11,121 nucleotides of DNA, from NCBI GenBank assembly GCA_003168295.1, contig PMST01000177.1:10393-21513 (forward strand), given 5' to 3'. The DNA is from Actinomycetota bacterium (GTDB lineage Bacteria; Actinomycetota; Actinomycetes; Streptosporangiales; Streptosporangiaceae). Both the position numbers and the translations under genes were made by a program. The notes beneath the pieces are model-generated. The model was not told the origin of the DNA and did no database searches. It worked only from the letters and a program-made list of their open reading frames with translations. Below, piece after piece: positions 7,028 through 11,121 of the stretch; the first letter of the stretch is position 1; the number at the start of each line of letters is the position of its first letter.

Positions 7028-7306
7028 CTAACTGCTCGAGGGTTCCTCCGGGGAGGGCCGCAGTACCCGGATCGATGCCAGTGCCCACAGGCCGGTCAGC
7101 GCCAGCCAGATGATCAACCGCACCCATCCAGCCAGCGCCGTGTGCGGCGGATAAGCCGCCTGGGAAAGCGGCGCGTAGGCATACCAGCCGAAACTGGCCG
7201 TGCTTCCGAGATTGACGAGGTAAATCCCGGCCGTCCCGCATGCCACCCCAAGGGCGATGACAACTACGATTCTCTGCGGCTGGCTCAGCCGGCCTGGCAA
7301 GCGCAT
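7028..7306 (-). CDS. Small two-helix membrane protein, function unknown
   Basis: The 92-residue protein starts at the ATG at 7304-7306 and ends in TAG. It has two hydrophobic segments, about residues 12-31 (IVVVIALGVACGTAGIYLV) and 61-81 (around WVRLIIWLALTGLWALA), joined by a Tyr/Trp-rich loop (FGWYAYAPLS, 39-48). The short N-terminus carries Arg/Gln and the C-terminus Arg/Pro/Glu, so both ends are probably cytoplasmic with the loop outside. The pattern, including the FGW.YAPL loop, matches a recurring uncharacterised actinobacterial small membrane protein as I remember it. No strong ribosome site precedes the start. It stands alone on its strand; a hairpin (GCCCG/CGGGC, 7323-7341) lies in the upstream region. 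No function is assigned. Confidence 0.7.
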   Translation of the reverse strand: MRLPGRLSQPQRIVVVIALGVACGTAGIYLVNLGSTASFGWYAYAPLSQAAYPPHTALAGWVRLIIWLALTGLWALASIRVLRPSPEEPSSS

Positions 7307-7376
7307 CAGTTAACTCTGTCAGGCCCGTGGGGTGAACGGGCAGCGTATCGCTCATGTCGCGATGAGGGACGTCTAA

Positions 7377-7438
7377 CCGTCGAGCCCACGCACACAGAAC
7401 TGACTTATCGTGGTGCAGCGACCATGCTGATTGAGTGA
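7377..7438 (+). pseudogene. Possible N-terminal scrap of a metallo-beta-lactamase-fold protein
   Basis: The frame ending in TGA at 7436-7438 reads ELTYRGAATMLIE (7397-7435). It resembles the first beta strands of metallo-beta-lactamase-fold hydrolases, which typically begin with a pattern like LTYxGxATxLIE and go on to a ...LTDP segment. Here a stop follows at once, and nothing further of the family, including the HxHxDH motif, is visible downstream. The match is only 13 residues and rests on memory, so chance is a real alternative. Confidence 0.3.
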
Positions 7439-7513
7439 ACTCTTAAACGCGCCGAATCGGCAGGGAGCGTCGTTGAGATGGGCGAGACGCGCAGCGCCGG
7501 GGGCTGCGCCGCG

Positions 7514-7684
7514 CTAGCCGCGACGAGGGCGCCCGGCCACGAACCATACGACGATGAAGACAGCCAGCGCGATCAGCCCGATGATGAGGAACGCCTTGAG
7601 CGTTGCGAAGATCCCGCCCGCGGCTGTGACGGCAAGCCAGATGGCGAGGATCGCGCCGAGGATTGTCCCGATGATCCGGCCCAT
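7514..7684 (-). CDS. Small two-helix membrane protein (56 residues), function unknown
   Basis: The ATG at 7682-7684 begins MGRIIGTILGAILAIW, and almost the whole protein is hydrophobic: helices at about residues 3-22 and 28-50, separated by a short AAGG turn, then a basic tail (GRPRRG). This matches small actinobacterial membrane proteins of the 'MGRIIGTI...' type, for which I know no function. The frame can be extended upstream to 7807, but the extra 41 residues have no family character, so the internal ATG is preferred. No Shine-Dalgarno sequence is seen, and a leaderless message is possible. It lies on the same strand as the 92-residue membrane protein, 207 bases upstream of it, too far for a tight operon. 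Confidence 0.65.
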   Translation of the reverse strand: MGRIIGTILGAILAIWLAVTAAGGIFATLKAFLIIGLIALAVFIVVWFVAGRPRRG

Positions 7685-8097
7685 GTACCCAGTATGCACC
7701 CGGGGCTCCCGGCAGGCGGCGATGGTGCCGGCCGCCTTGCCGCCGCAGATCCTATACGTGGAGACCATCCCCGCGACGTTCGCGTGCCGCGCGCGGCCCG
7801 CTCGCACTCACCCGGACCGCGCCGCCGACGCCATCAACCAGGGCATCGAGCGCGCCCGCCTCGTGCAAACCCGGTAGCTCCGAGCCCGGATCCTCCGTCA
7901 GGCAACGGATCGTGGGGCGCGCACGCCTGTTCGTTACCATAGCGCCGGGATCATAACGGCTACCGCCGATCGCTGCTGAGGCTGCCGCAGCGAAGCAGAC
8001 CTGGTCTCGTCCTACGTGCACAGCGTCGAGAAGTGGCTCGCATGTACCCGCTCGCCGGCGTGCCACACGGGTCCCCGTTCTCCCCGCGCCAGAACGA
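7685..8097. other. Gap of 413 bases with coding-like scraps only
   Basis: No complete gene is supported. On the plus strand, about 7790-7877 reads with near-uniform G/C third positions and ends DAINQGIERARLVQTR before a TAG, like the 3' end of a lost gene. A second short stretch at about 7990-8050 (EADLVSSYVHSVEKWL) also has a protein-like composition but no start or stop in a sensible place. I do not recognise either. No terminator with a strong stem is seen after the hydrolase stop at 8098. Confidence 0.3.
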
Positions 8098-8921
8098 TCA
8101 GGACTGGATAAAGGCCAGCAAGTCGGGGTTGAGCACGTCGGCGTGCGTTGTCAGCATCCCATGGGGGAAGCCGGGATAGGTCTTCAGCGTGCCGTTCTGC
8201 ACGAGTTCGACGGCGCGGGGACCCGAGGTGTCGTGGGGGACGACCTGGTCGCCGTCACCGTTCATGGCCAGGACCGGCACGCTGATCTTCTTCAGGTCCT
8301 CGCTGTAGTCCTGGCGGATGAACTCCGAGACACACTCGTACTGCCCTTGGCGCCGCCCATCATGCCTTGGCGCCACCAGTTCGCGATGACCGGCTCGGAT
8401 GCCTCCACGCCCGGCTGGTCGAAGTTGTAGAACGGCCCCGACGCGACGGCCCGGTAGAACTCCGAGCGGTTCGCCGCCAGTCCTGCCTGTAGGCCCTCGA
8501 AGACGGCCTGCGGCACGCCGGCCGGGTTGGCGTCGGTCTGCAGGACCGACGGGGTCACCGCGCTGATCAGAATGACCTTCGCCACGCGGGACTCGCCGTG
8601 GCGGCCGAGGTAGCGCGCTACCTCGCCGCCGCCGGCTGAGTGCCCGATGTGGACGGCGTCGTGCAGGTCGAGGTGCTGGACGAGGTCGGCCAGGTCGTCG
8701 GCGTAGTGGTCCATGTCGTTGCCCTCGCTGACCTGCGCGGAGCGGCCGTGCCCGCGCCGGTCATGGGCGATCACGCGGTAGCCGTGGTGCAGGAAGAACA
8801 TCATCTGGGCGTCCCAGTCGTCGGACGACAGGGGCCATCCGTGACTGAAGACGATCGGCTGACCGGAGCCCCAGTCCTTGAAGAAAATCTGGGTTCCGTC
8901 TTGGGTCGTGAACTCGGCCAT
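8098..8921 (-). pseudogene. Frameshifted alpha/beta hydrolase of the non-heme chloroperoxidase type
   Basis: From the ATG at 8919-8921 (GAGG site upstream) the first frame encodes a typical chloroperoxidase-like alpha/beta hydrolase: oxyanion segment [12 protein letters not shown] (26-37), HDRRGHGRS (53-61), nucleophile elbow GHSAGG (Ser95) and a [17 protein letters not shown] cap region. After Lys192 (8346-8348) the frame goes wrong and stops at 8292. The correct continuation lies in another frame from 8343 (QYECVSEF...[12 protein letters not shown]). It carries the acid (NGDGDQVVP) and the base (GFPHGMLTTHAD) and ends at TGA 8098-8100. One base is missing at 8344-8346, inside a run of three C (GGG on the coding strand). 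Together the two parts give about 274 residues, normal for the family. The shift separates the Ser from the Asp and His, so the product should be inactive, unless the missing base is a sequencing error. Confidence 0.88.
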
Positions 8922-8961
8922 GGCTTGCCTCGCTGCTCTTCTAGACAGTGGCTCTTCCGAC

Positions 8962-8976
8962 TAGAGTTCGACTCTA
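8962..8976. promoter_or_regulatory. Perfect inverted repeat overlapping the hydrolase -10, candidate TetR operator
   Basis: TAGAGT, TCG, ACTCTA is a perfect 6-base inverted repeat with a 3-base spacer. On the minus strand its upstream half reads TAGAGT and serves as a -10 element. A TTGTCA -35 (minus strand, 8995-9000) lies 18 bases upstream. A repressor bound here would block the hydrolase promoter. That the neighbouring TetR protein binds it is inferred. Confidence 0.5.
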
Positions 8977-8979
8977 ACA

Positions 8980-8998
8980 GTCAGGATTCTCACCTGAC
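8980..8998. promoter_or_regulatory. Second perfect inverted repeat in the divergent promoter region, candidate operator
   Basis: GTCAGG, seven bases (ATTCTCA), CCTGAC form a perfect 6-base inverted repeat of 19 bases overall, a usual TetR operator size. It lies between the -35 (TTGTCA, 8995-9000) and -10 (TAGAGT, 8971-8976) of the minus-strand hydrolase promoter. It is also 36 bases upstream of the regulator start, so one bound dimer could control both directions. Confidence 0.55.
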
Positions 8999-9033
8999 AA
9001 GCAAAGGGTCGCTCGACTGACTAGGATGTTGCC

Positions 9034-9660
9034 ATGGACCTACCAGCCGATCGGCCACGGCGCGAGGAGTATGCCGATCAGACCCGCGCCGCGGTGATTG
9101 CCGCGGCCCGCCAGCTGTTCGCCGAGAACGGCTTCTTTCAGACGAAGGTCGAGCAGATCGCCAAGCTGAGCCGGGTGTCTCCAGCGACGGTGTACGCGCA
9201 GTGCGGCGGCAAGCAAGGCTTGCTGCGATTGCTTATGGACATCTGGACGCAATCTCAGGTAGTCGACGAGTCTTACCAGGAGTCACTCGCCGGCGCCGAC
9301 GCTGTCCTTATAATGCAGACCCTGAGCGCCGCCTACCTCCAGATCACCAAGCAGTGGGGCGACGTCATCCGGGTAGTGATCGACGTCGCGCCGCACGACG
9401 GCGAGTCCGCCGCGGTGCTCGCCACCGCGCAAAAGCGGCACAACCACAATCTCACGGGGATCTGCCGCCATCTCGAGGACATCGGCGCCTTGCGCGACGA
9501 CGTCGACGCACGGCTGGCAACCCGGACCATCACCTACTACTACGGCATCGACGGCCTGCTCCGAACCCGCGACGTGTTCGGCTGGTCGCTGGAGCGTTCG
9601 AACCAGTGGCTGCTGGCCCATGCCTCCGCCGCGGTCCTGCGGTCACCGCCAAGCCTCTGA
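9034..9660 (+). CDS. TetR-family transcriptional repressor
   Basis: The 208-residue protein has a standard TetR N-terminal domain: a first helix (TRAAVIAAARQLFAENGF, about 17-34), then the helix-turn-helix QTKVEQIAKLSRVSPATVYAQCGGKQGLL (36-64, written here for position), in which SPATVYAQCGGKQGLL is the recognition helix and the start of the next helix. The C-terminal part is alpha-helical, as expected for the ligand-binding and dimer domain, and ends at a normal length. The ATG at 9034 follows AGGA with 7 bases between; TAGGAT (9022-9027) could be the -10. It is divergent from the hydrolase, with a 112-base spacer holding two inverted repeats, so it probably represses the hydrolase and itself. 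The inducer is unknown. The gene is intact although its likely target is frameshifted. Confidence 0.9.
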   Translation: MDLPADRPRREEYADQTRAAVIAAARQLFAENGFFQTKVEQIAKLSRVSPATVYAQCGGKQGLLRLLMDIWTQSQVVDESYQESLAGADAVLIMQTLSAAYLQITKQWGDVIRVVIDVAPHDGESAAVLATAQKRHNHNLTGICRHLEDIGALRDDVDARLATRTITYYYGIDGLLRTRDVFGWSLERSNQWLLAHASAAVLRSPPSL

Positions 9661-9897
9661 GCCGGGCCGCTGAGGCTATCGAACTCAAGTGGATCTATCC
9701 GAGCCGTTCACCTGCGGTAATCCTGGCCCGATGTGGCCTGACGTCGCCCGGCGCCTGCCGACGCTGGCTCCCAACTTGGCTCCCAGGAAACTCGTTAGCA
9801 GCGCTAACGTCCGGGAAGCCGAACAGGCTGCCGGCCCGCCGCCGCCAACCCTCCGGCGCTAACGCGACGCCTGCTCCGCGCGGAGGCGGCCAAAGAT
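9661..9897. other. Repeat-bearing gap before the Fic gene, with the apparent 5' remnant of that gene
   Basis: The spacer holds a tandem pair TGGCTCCCA (9765-9773 and 9777-9785), 12 bases apart. A perfect inverted repeat CGTTAGC-AGC-GCTAACG follows (9793-9809). GCGCTAACG recurs directly at 9801-9809 and 9856-9864. From about 9865 the frame of the Fic gene is already coding-like (RRLLRAEAAKD before the start Met), and it is closed upstream only by TAA at 9805-9807. The repeats fall where the missing 5' part of the Fic gene would have been. Confidence 0.45.
9793..9809. repeat. Perfect 7-base inverted repeat, sharing its right arm with a direct repeat
   Basis: CGTTAGC, AGC, GCTAACG. The right half, with its two preceding bases (GCGCTAACG), recurs at 9856-9864. 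It could be an operator, a weak terminator for the TetR gene, or a recombination footprint at the truncated Fic 5' end. Only the symmetry is certain. Confidence 0.45.
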
Positions 9898-10860
9898 ATG
9901 GGCGAGCCAACCCGCGACGTCGCCGCCGCCGAGGTTCTCAGCAACATCGACGCCATGGGCGCGATCACCGAGATCGGGCCAGGAGACCCGATCAGCATTA
10001 CCACCCTGCTGACCTTCCACCAGCGCCTGCTCGGAAACACCCGGCAGGCCAGGGACGCCGGCAGACTCCGCGAGAAACAGAACTGGATCGGCGGCAGCGA
10101 CTACAGCCCCTGCTCTGCAGCCTTCGTCCCGCCCCCGCCCGAGCTCGTGCCCGACCTGATGGCCGACCTGTGCGCATTCTGCACCACCGAATCACTGCCC
10201 GCAGTCGCCCAGGCCGCAATCGCGCACGCCCAGTTCGGGACCATCCACCCCTTCGCCGACGGCAACGGCAGGACCGGACGCGCGCTCATCCAGCTCGTCC
10301 TATGGCGGCGCGGACTGGCCACCCGCGTCATGCCGCCCATCTCCCTGGTCCTGGCGACACGGGCTCAAGACTACGTCGACGGCCTCACGGCCACCCGCTA
10401 CCGCGGACCGGCAACAGGCAAGGACGCCCAGGCGGCCCTGAACTTGTGGGTGGGCAGATTCGCGGGCGCCTGCCAGCGCTCGGTCAGCGACGCTGCCTCC
10501 TTCGAGATTCGCATCCAGCAGATCCAAAGCGAATGGCGCACCCAGCTGGGACGCGTCCGCGCGAACTCCGCTGCCGATCTCCTCATCACGGCGATCGCCG
10601 GAGCGCCGGTCCTGACCGTCGGCGGAGCCGCCACCCTGATCAGCCGCAGCTACCCGCAGACCAACGCCGCCATCGAGCGTCTGGTATCCGCCGGGATCTT
10701 GTCCCAGATCACCATCGGCCGAAGAAACCGGGCCTTCGAAGCCCCGGCGATCGTCAACGTGTTCACCGATCTGAAGCGCCAGCTCGCCAGCCTGGACGGA
10801 AACACCCGGACCTCACAGCCCGTACCACCGGTAACACCCCGAAGGCCAGCATCAACTTAA
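9898..10860 (+). CDS. Fic-domain protein (putative AMP-transferase) with C-terminal winged helix, apparently N-terminally truncated
   Basis: The 320-residue product carries the canonical Fic motif HPFADGNGRTGR (residues 117-128; His117 is the catalytic base, Asn123 and the arginines hold the phosphates). A target-binding flap region (WIGGSDYSPCSAAFVPPPP, about 63-81) precedes it. A C-terminal winged helix-turn-helix (about 222-295; PQTNAAIERLVSAGIL) is typical of Fic-wHTH proteins. Fic enzymes transfer AMP or other phosphate-containing groups to target protein hydroxyls. The only usable start is ATG 9898 with GGAGG (9882-9886) 11 bases upstream. The frame remains open and family-like upstream to about 9865, and no ATG, GTG or TTG occurs there. 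Full-length relatives start well before this point and include the inhibitory (S/T)xxxE(G/N) helix, which is absent here. The protein may therefore be an unrestrained enzyme or a decaying gene. Confidence 0.82.
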   Translation: MGEPTRDVAAAEVLSNIDAMGAITEIGPGDPISITTLLTFHQRLLGNTRQARDAGRLREKQNWIGGSDYSPCSAAFVPPPPELVPDLMADLCAFCTTESLPAVAQAAIAHAQFGTIHPFADGNGRTGRALIQLVLWRRGLATRVMPPISLVLATRAQDYVDGLTATRYRGPATGKDAQAALNLWVGRFAGACQRSVSDAASFEIRIQQIQSEWRTQLGRVRANSAADLLITAIAGAPVLTVGGAATLISRSYPQTNAAIERLVSAGILSQITIGRRNRAFEAPAIVNVFTDLKRQLASLDGNTRTSQPVPPVTPRRPAST

Positions 10861-10953
10861 GGCTTAAACTATAAACCTAAATAAGAACCCAGCCTGTTAA
10901 GGGTTAGCCCGACCCAGGCCGGCGACGAAGCCGCCCGCTCGCAGCACCAGATC
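10861..10953. terminator. AT-rich convergent spacer with a possible bidirectional terminator
   Basis: Between the convergent Fic and DUF2255-like genes lies a patch (about 10857-10885) far richer in A and T than the rest of the window, with CTTAA twice in close succession. It is followed by AACCC, ten bases, GGGTT (10886-10905), a short stem. On the minus strand the stem is followed by a T-rich run, so it could end minus-strand transcription. The stem is weak. Confidence 0.3.
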
Positions 10954-11121
10954 TCACGCGTCCGAGCTGAGCCGCAGTGTCGCGGCTGCCGCTTCGTCGG
11001 TGACCATGCGTTCTGTGCCGCCGTGGCGCCCGTACTTTGCGCGGTAGGCAGCGTCGATGGCCGCGTGCAGCTCAGGCGAGCCTTCACCCACGTCCTCAAT
11101 TGAGGTGCCCCCCGGTTTTCG
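10954..11121 (-). CDS. C-terminal end of a DUF2255-like protein (runs off right edge)
   Basis: A minus-strand frame enters at the right edge and ends in TGA at 10954-10956, giving 55 residues. The segment HAAIDAAYRAKYGRHGG, followed by an EAAAATLRL end, matches as I remember it the C-terminus of DUF2255 proteins, small actinobacterial proteins of the split beta-barrel, flavin-reductase-like fold with no known substrate. The start and the N-terminal barrel lie outside the window. Third codon positions are G/C rich, as for the other real genes. A related DUF385/F420-dependent nitroreductase-like protein is the alternative. Confidence 0.6.
   Translation of the reverse strand, partial: RKPGGTSIEDVGEGSPELHAAIDAAYRAKYGRHGGTERMVTDEAAAATLRLSSDA

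Noticed and set aside
9201..10874. 557-codon plus-strand frame spanning the TetR and Fic genes
   Set aside because: It overlaps two recognisable genes in another frame and consists largely of Arg, Pro and Gly, the usual by-product of high GC.
1..11121. CRISPR array, rRNA, insertion sequence with terminal repeats
   Set aside because: No regularly spaced repeats, no rRNA-like segments and no transposase motif were seen on either strand.

Overview
The window is GC-rich with strongly GC-biased third codon positions, near-canonical GGAG/AGGA ribosome sites and typical high-GC Gram-positive gene families: a LAL-type regulator, a Ser/Thr receptor kinase, a TetR repressor, a DUF2255-like protein and small actinobacterial membrane proteins. 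This points to a soil-type actinomycete (Streptosporangiales or Streptomycetales style). The sequence alone does not fix the genus.

Layout: (1) 1-1247, minus strand: the N-terminal part of a large AAA/LAL-family ATPase regulator that runs off the left edge, with a near-perfect palindrome upstream. (2) 1248-2570: a decayed-looking stretch with a short coding-like remnant (1348-1467), a C-terminally truncated flavin-dependent monooxygenase-like gene (1615-2247), and a candidate 15-codon leader ORF overlapping the next start. (3) 2571-3497, plus: an APH-fold phosphotransferase. (4) 3669-6581, plus: the most striking gene, a 970-residue single-pass membrane protein with a cytoplasmic Ser/Thr kinase domain, a proline-rich linker, one transmembrane helix and a complete extracellular family 5 ABC solute-binding domain. 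No ABC permease or ATPase gene lies nearby. (5) 6582-8097: mostly non-coding, with two small minus-strand membrane-protein genes and several short coding-like scraps, one resembling a metallo-beta-lactamase-fold N-terminus. (6) 8098-9660: an alpha/beta hydrolase (chloroperoxidase type) with a one-base frameshift that separates the nucleophile Ser from the Asp and His, divergent from an intact TetR-family gene. Two perfect inverted repeats lie in the shared promoter region. (7) 9661-10860: a repeat-bearing gap, then a Fic-domain protein whose reading frame and apparent homology extend upstream of its only plausible start, as if the N-terminus had been lost. (8) 10954-11121, minus: the C-terminus of a DUF2255-like protein running off the right edge.

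The genes do not form one pathway. The region reads as an accessory segment under decay (truncated monooxygenase, frameshifted hydrolase, truncated Fic gene, small remnants) around an intact receptor-kinase gene and an intact phosphotransferase. The kinase-solute-binding fusion is the best candidate for a little-described sensing system: an extracellular binding domain probably reports a peptide-like ligand directly to a cytoplasmic Ser/Thr kinase. Kinase/substrate-binding fusions as a class are, to my knowledge, already annotated in actinomycetes, so the novelty here would lie in the ligand, the output and this family 5 version.
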